The notes beneath the pieces are model-generated. The model worked only from the letters and a program-made list of their open reading frames with translations. It ran no database searches and was not told the origin of the DNA. A stretch of DNA of 64,000 nucleotides from Chloroflexota bacterium (GTDB taxonomy: Bacteria > Chloroflexota > Limnocylindria > Limnocylindrales > CSP1-4), in the NCBI GenBank assembly GCA_021786265.1, contig JAJYNP010000142.1, positions 104,345 to 168,344 of the forward strand. The letters are read 5' to 3'. A program made the translations under genes and the position numbers. Positions within the stretch are counted from its first letter, which is position 1; each line of letters starts with the position of its first letter. Below, piece by piece: positions 10,588 to 19,308 of this stretch.

Positions 10588-12624
10588 ATGCGAGCGCGCT
10601 TCGGCGCGGCCAGCGCGATACTGGCCGTCGTCCTTGTCTCGTCCCTCGTCGCCGTGCCCGTCGCCCGGGCGCAGAACGATCCCGCCTCGCGTGCGCTGCA
10701 GTATCTCGCGGCGCACCAGGCGCCCGACGGCTCGCTTGACGAGTCGGTGGGCGAGACCGAGGATCTCATCCTCGGTCTCGCGGCGGCGGGATACGACCCC
10801 GCTGCGCTTCGGTCGACGGGCGGCCGTACGCCCTTCGACTTCCTCGCCGCCAGGGTGTCCGCCGCCACCGCCGATGCCGGCAAGACCGCGAAGCTCATCC
10901 TCGCGCTGGTGGCGGACGCGCGTGACCCGGGGGTCTTCGCGGGCCAGGACCTCCCCGCGCGCCTGCAGACCTTCTACGATCCCGCCTCCGGCCACTACGG
11001 CGACGGCGCGACGTTCGCGCAGTCGCTCGCGATCCTCGCCCTGGTGGGGGCGGCCGCGCCCGGCTTCCCGGTTCCACCGGCGGCCGTGGCCGCGCTGCGC
11101 GGCGCGCAGGACAGCGACGGCAGCTGGAACTACCTGGGCACGAAGGACGCCTCGGCCGGTGGCGACACCAACTCCACCGCGGTGGCCGTCATGGCCCTCG
11201 TCGCGGCGGGGAGCGCGGCAACCGACCCGGCGCTCGTCCACGCCCTCGCCTACCTCCACGCACAGCAGCAGCCCGACGGCGGGTTCCCGTACCAGGCGGG
11301 CTCGGGGAGCGATCCGGACTCGGACGCGCTCGTGATCGAGGCTCTCGCGGCGGCGGGACAGGATCTCGCGGGCGCCGATTGGACGCGGGACGGTCACTCG
11401 CCGTTCGTGAGCCTCCTCGGCTTCCAGGACGCCGCGACCGGAGGCTTCCGCTTCCCCGGCAACCCGAAGCCCGACGCGTTCACCACCAGCCAGGTGCCGC
11501 AGGGGCTCGAGGCATTGCCGCTTCCTGTGCGGACCACGGTCTCGGCCGGGTCGGGGCTCGGCGCGGACGGCGCTCGGGCGAGCGCGGCACTCCGCTACCT
11601 GTCCGGCGCGCAGCGGGCCGACGGCTCGCTGGACGGCTCCCCCGGGGAGACCGAGGACTTCGTGCTGGGAACGGCGGCGGCGGGCTACGACCCGGCGACC
11701 CTCACGACCTGCGGCGGTGGCTCGGCATACGGTTTCCTTGCGTCCGACATGGCCGCCGCGACCGCGGACGCGGGCAAGACGGCCAAGCTCATCCTGGCGG
11801 TCGCTGCCGGCCGGCGCGATCCCCGCGCGTTCGCGGGGCAGGACCTCCTTGCGCGCCTCAACGCCTTCTACGACGCGTCCTCCGGTGCGTTCGGCGCCGG
11901 CGCGACCTTCACGCAGGCGCTCGCGATCCTTGCCCTTCAGGCTACGGCGCAACCGGTTCCGGCCGCGGCGGTCGCCCATCTCGGGGCGCTCCAGGATGCC
12001 GACGGCAGCTGGAACTACGGGGCGGCGGCCGGAGCGACGGCGGGCGACACGAACTCGACCGCGGTGGCCCTCATGGCCCTCGCCGCGGTCGGCGACGCGG
12101 GCCCCGTGCCTGCCGCGCTGGCGTACCTGCACGGCCAGCAGCGCCCCGATGGCGGCTTCCCGGACCAGGCGGGCGCCGGCGCGACGAGCGACCCCGACTC
12201 CGACGCCCTCGTCATCGAAGCACTGACCGCCCTGCACCAGTCCCCGGCCGCGTCGGCGTGGACGCAGTCCGGCCACACCGTCCTCGAGAACCTCCGCTCG
12301 TTCCAGGCCGCCGGCGGCGGGTTCGTCTTCCCGGGCAATACGGCCCCCGACGCGTTCACCACGAGCCAGGTGCCCGCGGGGCTCGAGCGCGTGCCGCTCC
12401 CGGGGCTTGCGCCATGGACCGCGGGCCGGGCCGTCGCGGCGCGGAACTGCGGCGTCGCACCGGGCGCCACGCCGAGGTCGACGGTCCCGCCAACGCTGCC
12501 GGCGACCTCGACCGTGGAGCCGTCGGGCCCGGACGGTGGTCCCGACACCTTCCTGCTCGTCCTCGTCGCCGGCGCGCTCGTGCTCGGCGTCGGGCTGCTG
12601 GTCACGCGACCGGCGCGCCGCTGA
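10588..12624 (+). CDS. Exported two-repeat alpha/alpha-barrel protein, transcobalamin-like
   Basis: This 678-residue protein has a signal peptide (residues 1-28, ending VPVARA), two homologous units of about 298 residues (starts near 36 and 334), and a C-terminal helix (FLLVLVAGALVLGVGLLV) followed by Arg, as in a membrane anchor. Each unit repeats QAPDGSLDESVGETED-, DGSWNY-, PDGGFP- and PDSDALVIEAL-type motifs and ends PDAFTTSQVP. This is the prenyltransferase/terpene-cyclase-like (alpha/alpha)6 barrel pattern shared with intrinsic factor and transcobalamin. It is the first gene after a cobalamin riboswitch and precedes a DUF4430 gene and an ECF transporter, so surface B12 capture is inferred. 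GGAGG at 10576-10580 supports ATG 10588 over an in-frame start at 10522. Confidence 0.85.
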   Translation: MRARFGAASAILAVVLVSSLVAVPVARAQNDPASRALQYLAAHQAPDGSLDESVGETEDLILGLAAAGYDPAALRSTGGRTPFDFLAARVSAATADAGKTAKLILALVADARDPGVFAGQDLPARLQTFYDPASGHYGDGATFAQSLAILALVGAAAPGFPVPPAAVAALRGAQDSDGSWNYLGTKDASAGGDTNSTAVAVMALVAAGSAATDPALVHALAYLHAQQQPDGGFPYQAGSGSDPDSDALVIEALAAAGQDLAGADWTRDGHSPFVSLLGFQDAATGGFRFPGNPKPDAFTTSQVPQGLEALPLPVRTTVSAGSGLGADGARASAALRYLSGAQRADGSLDGSPGETEDFVLGTAAAGYDPATLTTCGGGSAYGFLASDMAAATADAGKTAKLILAVAAGRRDPRAFAGQDLLARLNAFYDASSGAFGAGATFTQALAILALQATAQPVPAAAVAHLGALQDADGSWNYGAAAGATAGDTNSTAVALMALAAVGDAGPVPAALAYLHGQQRPDGGFPDQAGAGATSDPDSDALVIEALTALHQSPAASAWTQSGHTVLENLRSFQAAGGGFVFPGNTAPDAFTTSQVPAGLERVPLPGLAPWTAGRAVAARNCGVAPGATPRSTVPPTLPATSTVEPSGPDGGPDTFLLVLVAGALVLGVGLLVTRPARR

Positions 12625-12626
12625 CC

Positions 12627-13571
12627 ATGGCCGGCCGCGGCGGGCGCGTGGGGGAGGGGAACGCGGTGCCGCAGGGCCGGGGGCGGCGCCTGGCCGCGCG
12701 GCTCGCGCGGTTCCGACGACCCAGCCTCGCGCTGGCCCTCGCAGGGTGCCTGCTCGGCGCGGTCGGCGCCTCGGCGCCGCTGCCATTCCTGACCCGCCAC
12801 TGCGCGGCCGGGGACGGGCCGAGCCACGTCGCCCTGGTCGTCGAGCACGGGGACGGACGCCTGCTCGTCGAGTGCGTCGCGTTCAGCGGGCCGGCGATCA
12901 GCGGGTCCGACGTACTCAGGTTGAGCGGTATCGAGGCCGCCACCACCGGGTACGCCGGCCTGGGACAGGCGGTGTGTCAGCTCGACGGCGAGCCTGCCAC
13001 GTACCCACCGGGGTGCTTCACCGACAGCGGGCCGTACTGGGCGCTGTTCGTGGCGCGCGCCGGCGGCGCGTGGACCGTGTCCAGCCTCGGGATCAGCAGC
13101 CAGACCTTCCGCGACGGTGACGCCGAGGGCTTCCGCTACGACCCGCAGACCGGGGCTCCCGCGCCTCCGGCGGCGGCCGGTCGCTGCCCGCCGGCACCGC
13201 TCCCGACCGTCCGGCCCTCACCGACGCGGTCCCCGTCAGCGGTCACCGCGCCGGCGGCGACCTCCCCGCGCGCGTCTCGTGCCACACCATCGGCGACGTC
13301 CCTGGCCGCGGCGCAGACTCCCGGGCCGACCGTGACGCCGCCGACGACGAGCGCCCTTCCGCTCGTCGTCGCGTCCCAGACCACGACGCCGGGCGGTTCG
13401 ACCGCCGGTCTTGCCGGGCCCGTCCCGAGCGGCGTGGCACCGCCGCGGCCCGGGGAGGCCCAGGCCTCCTCGATGACCACGGCCTGGCCATCCTGGGCTG
13501 CCCTGGGTCTCGCGACGCTGCTCCTCACCACGCTCGGGCTCGGCGCGCGGCGGCGCCGCAGGGTCCCGTGA
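12627..13571 (+). CDS. Exported DUF4430 (transcobalamin C-domain-like) protein
   Basis: This 314-residue protein has a basic N-terminus and a hydrophobic signal segment (about 33-50). A domain at about 60-170 matches the DUF4430/transcobalamin beta-domain pattern: VALVVEHGDGR, ISGSDVLRLSG, AVCQLDGE, SGPYWALFVARAGGAW and DGDAEGFRY. A long Pro/Thr/Ser/Ala linker (about 175-280) leads to a terminal helix (WAALGLATLLLTTLGLG) and an Arg cluster, so it is probably anchored outside the membrane. LAGC in the signal could be read as a lipobox, but the following residues are hydrophobic. It lies 2 bases after the barrel gene. In vertebrate intrinsic factor and transcobalamin these two domains sandwich B12 within one polypeptide. 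Confidence 0.8.
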   Translation: MAGRGGRVGEGNAVPQGRGRRLAARLARFRRPSLALALAGCLLGAVGASAPLPFLTRHCAAGDGPSHVALVVEHGDGRLLVECVAFSGPAISGSDVLRLSGIEAATTGYAGLGQAVCQLDGEPATYPPGCFTDSGPYWALFVARAGGAWTVSSLGISSQTFRDGDAEGFRYDPQTGAPAPPAAAGRCPPAPLPTVRPSPTRSPSAVTAPAATSPRASRATPSATSLAAAQTPGPTVTPPTTSALPLVVASQTTTPGGSTAGLAGPVPSGVAPPRPGEAQASSMTTAWPSWAALGLATLLLTTLGLGARRRRRVP

Positions 13572-14407
13572 ACCCTCGCGCGCTCCTCCTCTGGTCCGCT
13601 GCCGCACTCGTCGTCGACCTCGCGACCAACGATCCGCTGTACCGCGCCCTCGTGGTGCTCGCGACGGTCGACGTGCTCGCGGCCCTCGCGCCGCGGGGAC
13701 GACGCCTGCGCCCCACGCTCGCCGCTGCCGCGCTCTTCGGCGGGCTTGCCATCGGGCTCAACGCCCTCCTCAGCCACACCGGAGTCCACGTCATCGCGGC
13801 CCTGCCCGACGCGTGGCCGCTGGTCGGCGGACCCCTCACCGTGGAGTCCGTGGGATACGGGATCGGAGCCGCGCTCGGGATCGTCGGCGCCGTGCTCGCG
13901 GTCGCGCCCATCTCGCTCGTCCTCGAGCCCCACGAACTCATCGACGCCCTGCCGGCGCGGTTCGAGCGCAGCGGGCTCGCCGTGGCCATCGCGCTCAACC
14001 TCGTGCCCGGGATCGGGCGCAACGCGATCGCCATTCGCGATGCCGAGCGGATGCGGGGCTGGCGCCCCCGTGGACCGCGCTCCTGGGCCGACATCCTGGT
14101 GCCCACCATGCTGAGCGCGATCGAGGATGCCCTCACACTCGCCGAGGCGATGGAGGCGCGCGCCTACGGCACCGTTGTCCGAACTCGCTTCGCCACGGTG
14201 GGGTGGCGCCGTCGCGACGCGCTCGCGGTCGCCGGCGCCTGGCTCGCTGCCGGTCTCTTCATCGTCGGGCGCCTGCGCGGGTGGACGCTCGACTGGGAAC
14301 CGTACCCCGCGCTGACGCTGCCGCCCGTGGACACCGTCCTCGTGGCGGCATGCCTCCTGCTCGTGCTGCCCGGACTGCCGTGGCCCTCGTCCGCGTCGAG
14401 CGTCTGA
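13568..14407 (+). CDS. ecfT: ECF transporter transmembrane component EcfT
   Basis: This 279-residue membrane protein has about six hydrophobic segments and the EcfT cytoplasmic coupling signatures: an Ala-Arg-Gly region in AMEARAYG (about residue 195) and a preceding RDAERMRGWRPRGP segment. In group II/I ECF transporters EcfT links the S component to the two ATPases. The GTG start (13568) overlaps the DUF4430 stop as GTGA, and the ATPase gene starts inside its 3' end. This tight packing and the upstream B12 riboswitch indicate a dedicated cobalamin importer rather than a shared module. Confidence 0.9.
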   Translation: MNPRALLLWSAAALVVDLATNDPLYRALVVLATVDVLAALAPRGRRLRPTLAAAALFGGLAIGLNALLSHTGVHVIAALPDAWPLVGGPLTVESVGYGIGAALGIVGAVLAVAPISLVLEPHELIDALPARFERSGLAVAIALNLVPGIGRNAIAIRDAERMRGWRPRGPRSWADILVPTMLSAIEDALTLAEAMEARAYGTVVRTRFATVGWRRRDALAVAGAWLAAGLFIVGRLRGWTLDWEPYPALTLPPVDTVLVAACLLLVLPGLPWPSSASSV

Positions 14408-15918
14408 CCTACGCGTACCCGGCGTCGAGCTCGCCCGCGCTGCGCGAGGTGACCGCCGAGCTCGAGCCCGGGCTCACCGTCCTCGCGGGCGGGTCGGGGA
14501 GCGGGAAGTCCTCGCTCCTCCGCCTGCTTGACGGCCTCGTGCCGCACTTCCACGGCGGCCGGATCGCCGGCCGGGCGATCGTGGCCGGCCACGACGTCGT
14601 GCGGACGCCGACGCGCACCCTGGCCCGTCACGTCGGGTTCGTGTTCCAGGACCCCGAACTCTCCTTCGTCTACGGCACGGTCGAGCGCGAGGTCGCGTTT
14701 GCGCTCGAGAACCTGGGCGTGCCGGCCCTCGAGATGCATCGCCGGGTGGACGCGGCACTCGAGCGCCTCGGCATCGGCGCGTTGCGGCGACGCCAGATCG
14801 GGACGTTGTCGGGGGGAGAGCGGCAGCGCGTGGCAATCGCCGCGGCCCTCGTTCTGCGCCCGGCGATCATCGCGCTCGATGAGCCGACCGCGCAGCTCGA
14901 TGCGGCCGGCGCGGCCGCGGTCATCGAGGCGTGCGTCGAGCTCGCCGCGAGTGGCCTGACGGTGATCGTGGCGGAGCACCGCCTCGAGCGGCTGCTCCCG
15001 TGTGCCGACCGGGTGATCGTGCTGGAGGCGGGGTGCGTGGCCGGCCCGGACTCGCCGGCCGCGCTTGCCGGCCGGCTGCCGTCGCCGCCCCAGGTCGTCG
15101 AGCTCGGCCTGGGCTGCGGGTGGGAGCCTCTTCCGCTCACGGTGGAGGAGGCGCGGCCGCGCGCCCCCCGGCTGCGCCATCGGCACGGCAGCGGTCACGA
15201 GGCCCCGGGTCCCGTCGCGTGGTCCCTCCTCGACGCGGCCGCCGGCCCCGCGGACATGCCCGTCGTCGAGCACGCCGAGCTGACCGGGCGTCGCGGCGAG
15301 GTGGTGGTGCTGATGGGTCCGAACGGGCACGGCAAGACCAGCGTCCTGCGCACGCTGGCGGGCCTTCGCGCCCCCCTCGCGGGACGGGTCGAGCGGGTGC
15401 CCGGCCGCGTGGCCTACGTCCCGCAGAACCCCGGCGCGATCCTGCACCGGCCGAGCGTCCGTGCCGAGGTCGCGCTCACGCTGCGCCGGACGCGGAGCAG
15501 CGAACCGCCCGGACGCATTCTCGAGGATCTCGGCCTGGACCAGCTCGCGGATCGCTATCCCCGCGACCTGAGCGCGGGGGAACGCCAGCGCGCGGCGATC
15601 GCCGCCGCACTGGCCGGGTCGCCGGATCTCGCCGTGCTCGACGAGCCGACGCGCGGGATGGACCGCGCCGCGCGCGACGCGATGGCGGCGCTGCTTCGGC
15701 GCCTGCGCGGGCAGGGCTCGGCGGTTGTCCTCGCGACCCACGACAGCACCCTCGCGGCCGCCGTCGCCGACCGGATCGTCGAGGTCCGGGAGGGCCGCCT
15801 CGTCGAGCTCGGGGCACCCGATCGGGCGCTCTCGGACGGCAGCGCCTACGCGACGCAGGTCGGCCAGCTGTACCCGGGGGGACCGGTCACCGTCGCGGAG
15901 GTCCTGGCGCGCCGATGA
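14380..15918 (+). CDS. ecfA: Fused ECF ATPase (EcfA-EcfA')
   Basis: This 512-residue protein has two ABC nucleotide-binding domains in one chain. The N-terminal domain has Walker A GGSGSGKSS (37-45), signature LSGGERQRVA and Walker B IIALDEPTAQLD. The C-terminal domain has MGPNGHGKTS, LSAGERQRAA and LAVLDEPTRGMD. The linker (about 230-285) is Arg/Pro/His-rich. Both sites look catalytically complete. GTG 14380 is chosen because MALVRVERLTYAYP matches the normal NBD N-terminus; this overlaps ecfT by 28 bases. It energises the cobalamin ECF importer. Confidence 0.95.
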   Translation: MALVRVERLTYAYPASSSPALREVTAELEPGLTVLAGGSGSGKSSLLRLLDGLVPHFHGGRIAGRAIVAGHDVVRTPTRTLARHVGFVFQDPELSFVYGTVEREVAFALENLGVPALEMHRRVDAALERLGIGALRRRQIGTLSGGERQRVAIAAALVLRPAIIALDEPTAQLDAAGAAAVIEACVELAASGLTVIVAEHRLERLLPCADRVIVLEAGCVAGPDSPAALAGRLPSPPQVVELGLGCGWEPLPLTVEEARPRAPRLRHRHGSGHEAPGPVAWSLLDAAAGPADMPVVEHAELTGRRGEVVVLMGPNGHGKTSVLRTLAGLRAPLAGRVERVPGRVAYVPQNPGAILHRPSVRAEVALTLRRTRSSEPPGRILEDLGLDQLADRYPRDLSAGERQRAAIAAALAGSPDLAVLDEPTRGMDRAARDAMAALLRRLRGQGSAVVLATHDSTLAAAVADRIVEVREGRLVELGAPDRALSDGSAYATQVGQLYPGGPVTVAEVLARR

Positions 15919-16703
15919 GGCTGGTCATGCTGTCGCTGGCGGGGCTCGGGCTTTTCCTGTGGCCGTTCGCCGGGCGCAGCGTACCCGCGGATGCGCCGGC
16001 GTTCGCGGTCGCGCTCGGCTCTCTCGGCGCGCTCCTGCTCGTCGAGCTCGGGGCCCGGCGCCTCGACGCGCGCGGGCTCGCGCTGCTCGCGGCGATCGCC
16101 GCCATCGACGCCGGGCTGCGCCTCGCGTTCGTGACGGGGATCGGCGGCTTCAGCCCGATCTTCTTCCTCATCCTGTGCGCCGGGTACACCTTCGGCCCGG
16201 CCTTCGGCTTCGAGGCCGGTGCGGTGGCCCTCCTCGTGTCCGCGGTCGCGACCGGCGGCGTGGGCCCCTGGTTGCCCTACCAGGTGTTCGCGGCGGGATG
16301 GGTCGGGGCCCTGGCCGGGCTGGCCGCCGGGCGCCGCCGCGGCATCCCGGGTCGGCGCGACCTGGTGATCCTCGCGCTCGTCGGACTCGCGACCGGCTTC
16401 GCCTACGGCGCCCTGATGGACGTGTGGGACTGGACGTTCTTCGCAGGTTCGCCCGACCTCGGCTGGCTTCCGGGCGCGCCGCTCGGGGAGACGATCGCCC
16501 GGTTTGCGCGCTTCTACCTCGTCACGTCGCTCGCCTACGACAGCTTCCGCGCGGTGGGCAACGCGCTGCTCGTCCTGGCGCTCGGCGCGCCCATCCTCGC
16601 GGCGCTGGCACGCCTGCGCGCCCGGCTGTACTTCGAGGTCGTCGACCTGGACGCGCCGGCGCGCGCCACGCCGGCCGCCGACGATCTGGCAGCGGGGCGA
16701 TGA
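15915..16703 (+). CDS. ECF substrate-binding S component, CbrT-like (cobalamin)
   Basis: This 262-residue integral membrane protein has the S-component signature region FVTGIGGFSPIFFLILCAGY, then FGFEAGAVALLVSA and GPWLPYQVFAAGWVG, which I associate with CbrT-type/cobalamin ECF-S proteins. About six hydrophobic helices are visible. The C-terminal 20 residues are polar and probably disordered. It starts at ATG 15915, overlapping the ATPase stop (ATGA), and is the last gene of the riboswitch-controlled operon. The substrate is assigned mostly from the riboswitch and the transcobalamin-like partners. Confidence 0.85.
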   Translation: MRLVMLSLAGLGLFLWPFAGRSVPADAPAFAVALGSLGALLLVELGARRLDARGLALLAAIAAIDAGLRLAFVTGIGGFSPIFFLILCAGYTFGPAFGFEAGAVALLVSAVATGGVGPWLPYQVFAAGWVGALAGLAAGRRRGIPGRRDLVILALVGLATGFAYGALMDVWDWTFFAGSPDLGWLPGAPLGETIARFARFYLVTSLAYDSFRAVGNALLVLALGAPILAALARLRARLYFEVVDLDAPARATPAADDLAAGR

Positions 16704-16759
16704 GCACCGAACGCCCGTGACCGGGGGCCGTCGTCGAACGCGACCCATCCCGCCGCTCG

Positions 16760-16768
16760 TGCTACTCT
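16760..16768 (+). promoter_or_regulatory. Extended -10 promoter of the thiamine operon
   Basis: TGCTACTCT matches the TGSTANNNT extended -10 pattern seen elsewhere in the window. It lies about 20 bases before the TPP riboswitch, the expected spacing. Confidence 0.55.
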
Positions 16769-16785
16769 GCGGGCAACCGCATATC

Positions 16786-16876
16786 GCCTCCGGGGAGCGC
16801 TCGCGCGCTGAGAGGGTGGCATCCGCCACCGACCCGCCGAACCTGATCTGGGTCATGCCAGCGAAGGAAGCAGGCC
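16786..16876 (+). ncRNA. TPP riboswitch (THI element)
   Basis: The conserved THI-box blocks are present: GGGGAGC near 16792, CTGAGAGGGTGG at 16808-16819, GACCC at 16831-16835, GAACCTGATCTGGGTCATGC at 16839-16858 and CAGCGAAGG at 16859-16867. The aptamer binds thiamine pyrophosphate and precedes thiD. A hairpin directly downstream is a candidate expression platform. Confidence 0.97.
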
Positions 16877-16888
16877 TCACCTGACTCG

Positions 16889-16914
16889 ATGCCGTCCTCT
16901 TCGGGGGGCGGCAT
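16889..16914 (+). terminator. Hairpin in the TPP riboswitch expression platform
   Basis: ATGCCGTCC pairs with GGGCGGCAT (one G-T pair) around an 8-base loop, followed by TTCG. It lies between the aptamer and the thiD ribosome-binding site and could be the TPP-dependent terminator. The U-tract is weak. Confidence 0.5.
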
Positions 16915-16941
16915 TTCGTACCTCCGGAGGGACGACGTCGG

Positions 16942-17799
16942 GTGAGATCGATCGGTGGGATGGCCAGTGGCGGCTACTCGGCCACAGGCAGCGGCCCGGC
17001 TCGACCTCGGGCGCTGACCGTCGCCGGCTCCGATTCGGGTGGGGGCGCCGGGATCCAGGCGGACCTCAAGACGTTCGCCGCGCTCGGTGTGTACGGCGCA
17101 TCGGTCCTCACGGCCATCACCGCCCAGAACACCGTGGGCGTCCGGGCGGTCCACGATGTGCCGCCCGAGATGGTCGCCGCCCAGATCGACGCCGTCCTCG
17201 AGGACATCGGCACCGACGCGGTGAAGACCGGCATGCTGTCGAGCGCGGCGGTCATCGACGCCGTGGTCGAGCGCCTGCGCGCGCATCGGGTGACGCGCCT
17301 CGTCGTCGACCCGGTGATGGTCGCCAGGAGCGGCGACCGGCTCCTGCACGAGGATGCCGTGGCCGCTCTCCGGGAGCTGCTCATCCCGCTGGCCGAGGTC
17401 GTCACCCCCAACGCCCCGGAGGCGAGCGTCCTTGCCGGTCTCGAGGTCGTCGACGACCCCAGCGCCCGCGAGGCCGCCCGCCGGATCCACGCGCTCGGGC
17501 CGAGCCTGGTCATCGTCAAGGGCGGCCACCTTGGGGGCGAGCGGTCGGACGACGTCGCCTTCGACGGGGCCACGTTCGAGGTTCTGTCCGCGCCGCGGAT
17601 CGACACGCCCCACACCCACGGGACCGGCTGCACGTTTTCGGCCGCGATCGCGGCGGAACTCGCCCGGGGTCGATCGTCGCTCGAGGCTGCCCGGGCGGCG
17701 AAGACGTTCCTGCACGGCGCGATCGAGCACGCGGAGCCGCTCGGCTCCGGCCATGGACCGGTCAATCACCTCTGGAGGCACTCCGATGTCCGAGCCTGA
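16942..17799 (+). CDS. thiD: Hydroxymethylpyrimidine (phosphate) kinase
   Basis: This 285-residue ThiD phosphorylates HMP and HMP-P to the pyrophosphate used by ThiE. Motifs are the N-terminal [17 protein letters not shown] substrate loop, [22 protein letters not shown], and [14 protein letters not shown] with the anion hole and catalytic region. The start GTG 16942 has CCGGAGGG about 10 bases upstream; an ATG at 16960 is possible and would only trim an unconserved extension. It is the first gene after the TPP riboswitch and overlaps thiM by 14 bases. Confidence 0.96.
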   Translation: MRSIGGMASGGYSATGSGPARPRALTVAGSDSGGGAGIQADLKTFAALGVYGASVLTAITAQNTVGVRAVHDVPPEMVAAQIDAVLEDIGTDAVKTGMLSSAAVIDAVVERLRAHRVTRLVVDPVMVARSGDRLLHEDAVAALRELLIPLAEVVTPNAPEASVLAGLEVVDDPSAREAARRIHALGPSLVIVKGGHLGGERSDDVAFDGATFEVLSAPRIDTPHTHGTGCTFSAAIAAELARGRSSLEAARAAKTFLHGAIEHAEPLGSGHGPVNHLWRHSDVRA

Positions 17800-18610
17800 T
17801 CTGGCCGCGGTGACGGCCGATGCCCTCGCCGAGATCCGGACCCGCCACCCGCTCATCCACCAGATCACGAACTACGTCGTGATGAACGACACCGCGAACG
17901 TCACGCTCCACATCGGCGCCTCGCCGGTCATGGCCCACGCGGTCGGCGAAGTCCGCGAGATGGTCCGCTACGCCGGCGCCCTCGTGCTCAACATCGGGAC
18001 CCTCGAGCCGGCCTGGATCGATGCGATGCTCGCCGCCGGCGAGGAAGCCAACGAGCGCGGGGTTCCCGTCATCCTCGATCCGGTCGGGACCGGCGCGACG
18101 ACGCTTCGGACCGAGGCCGTCGAGGAGATTCTCGCCGCCGTTCGGGTCGACGTCGTGCGCGGCAACCCGGCCGAGCTCGCGGCGATCGCCGGTCTCGCGG
18201 CCGAGATCCGGGGGGTGGACTCGGTCTCGTCGGACGCGCCCGACACGGCTGCCCGGATCGTCGCCCGCCGGACCGGCGGTGCGGCGGTCGTCAGCGGGCC
18301 GATCGACCACGTCGCCGACGCGACGCGCGCGGCGCAGATCGCGAATGGCCACCCGCTCATGGGTGCGATCACCGGCTCGGGCTGCATGGCGACGGCGCTC
18401 GTCGGCGCGTTCCGGGCCGTCCAGCCAGACCCGTTCCTGGCCGCGGCGTCCTCGATGGTCGCCTTCGGGGTGGCGGGCGAGATCGCCGCGGAGCGCAGCG
18501 CCGGGCCGGGCACCTTCCGCCAGCACCTCATGGATGCCGTGTACGGGCTCGACGGACCCGCGATCCGGTCCCGGGCCCGGGCGACGGTGACGGTGGTCGG
18601 GCCGGCGTGA
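17786..18610 (+). CDS. thiM: Hydroxyethylthiazole kinase
   Basis: This 274-residue ThiM phosphorylates the thiazole moiety (THZ), a salvage step. Key segments are HQITNYVVMNDTAN for thiazole binding, GALVLNIGTL, PVILDPVGTGAT, VVRGNPAE and the catalytic ITGSGCMATA. Start ATG 17786 is preceded by TGGAGG and overlaps the thiD end. Finding thiM and cytX without thiC, thiG or thiS in the operon points to salvage of preformed pyrimidine and thiazole rather than full synthesis, at least from this locus. Confidence 0.96.
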   Translation: MSEPDLAAVTADALAEIRTRHPLIHQITNYVVMNDTANVTLHIGASPVMAHAVGEVREMVRYAGALVLNIGTLEPAWIDAMLAAGEEANERGVPVILDPVGTGATTLRTEAVEEILAAVRVDVVRGNPAELAAIAGLAAEIRGVDSVSSDAPDTAARIVARRTGGAAVVSGPIDHVADATRAAQIANGHPLMGAITGSGCMATALVGAFRAVQPDPFLAAASSMVAFGVAGEIAAERSAGPGTFRQHLMDAVYGLDGPAIRSRARATVTVVGPA

Positions 18611-19308
18611 TCGTGACCAGCAGCCTCCGCCGGCGGCGCCAGGAGCAGCTCGGCGCTGCCGGCGTCTACCTCGTGACCGAGGAGGCGCTCAGCGCCGGGC
18701 GGCCCTCCGAGGAGGTCGGCCGGGCCGCCCTTGCGGCGGGCGTCCGGCTGATCCAGGTCCGCGAGAAGGAAGGGACCGCCCGCAGGGCTCATGCCATCTC
18801 GCTCGCCCTCCGAAGGGCGACGCGCGAGCGTCAGGCCCTCCTCCTGGTGAACGACCGGCTCGACCTCGCTCTCGCCGCCGGGGCCGACGGGGTCCACCTC
18901 GGCCAGGGCGACCTGCCGGTCGGCGTCGCTCGGGCCATGCTTGGCCCGGATGCACTCATCGGCCTCTCGATCACCGAGCCCGAACAGCTCGACGCGCCCG
19001 ACGTCCACGAGGCGGACTACCTGGGGGTGGGCGCGGTCTTCCCGACGGGGTCCAAGGCGGACGCGCACTTCAGCGGCCTCGATCTCCTGACGGCGGCCCG
19101 CGCAGCGGTCGACCTGCCGATCGTCGCGATCGGCGGGATCACGACGGAGAACGCAGCCGAGGCTGTCCGGGCAGGCGCCCACGTCGTCGCAGTCATCAGT
19201 GCGATCACCGGGGCACCGGACCCTGCCGCCGCCGCCCGCCGCCTCCTCGAGGCGGTCGGGCCGGGCCGGGCGGCGCCCGGCTCTCCGCTCCGCGAGGCGA
19301 GACCATGA
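18607..19308 (+). CDS. thiE: Thiamine-phosphate synthase
   Basis: This 233-residue ThiE joins HMP-PP and THZ-P to thiamine phosphate. The TIM-barrel motifs are VRLIQVREKE, LLVNDRLDLALAAGADGVHL (diphosphate and Mg site), GQGDLPV, GLSITEPEQ, YLGVGAVFPTGSKADA and VAIGGITTENA. The GTG start (18607) overlaps the thiM stop in GTGA. The C-terminal 25 residues are Arg/Pro/Ala-rich and variable. Confidence 0.96.
   Translation: MIVTSSLRRRRQEQLGAAGVYLVTEEALSAGRPSEEVGRAALAAGVRLIQVREKEGTARRAHAISLALRRATRERQALLLVNDRLDLALAAGADGVHLGQGDLPVGVARAMLGPDALIGLSITEPEQLDAPDVHEADYLGVGAVFPTGSKADAHFSGLDLLTAARAAVDLPIVAIGGITTENAAEAVRAGAHVVAVISAITGAPDPAAAARRLLEAVGPGRAAPGSPLREARP

Noticed and set aside
12720..12780. Lipobox LAGC in the DUF4430 protein
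   Set aside because: The cysteine is followed by more hydrophobic residues, unlike a normal lipoprotein, and the protein already has a C-terminal membrane anchor.
10132..12786. 884-codon minus-strand frame opposite the transcobalamin-like gene
   Set aside because: It is antisense to a protein with clear repeat structure and signal peptide, and its own translation has no recognisable domain.
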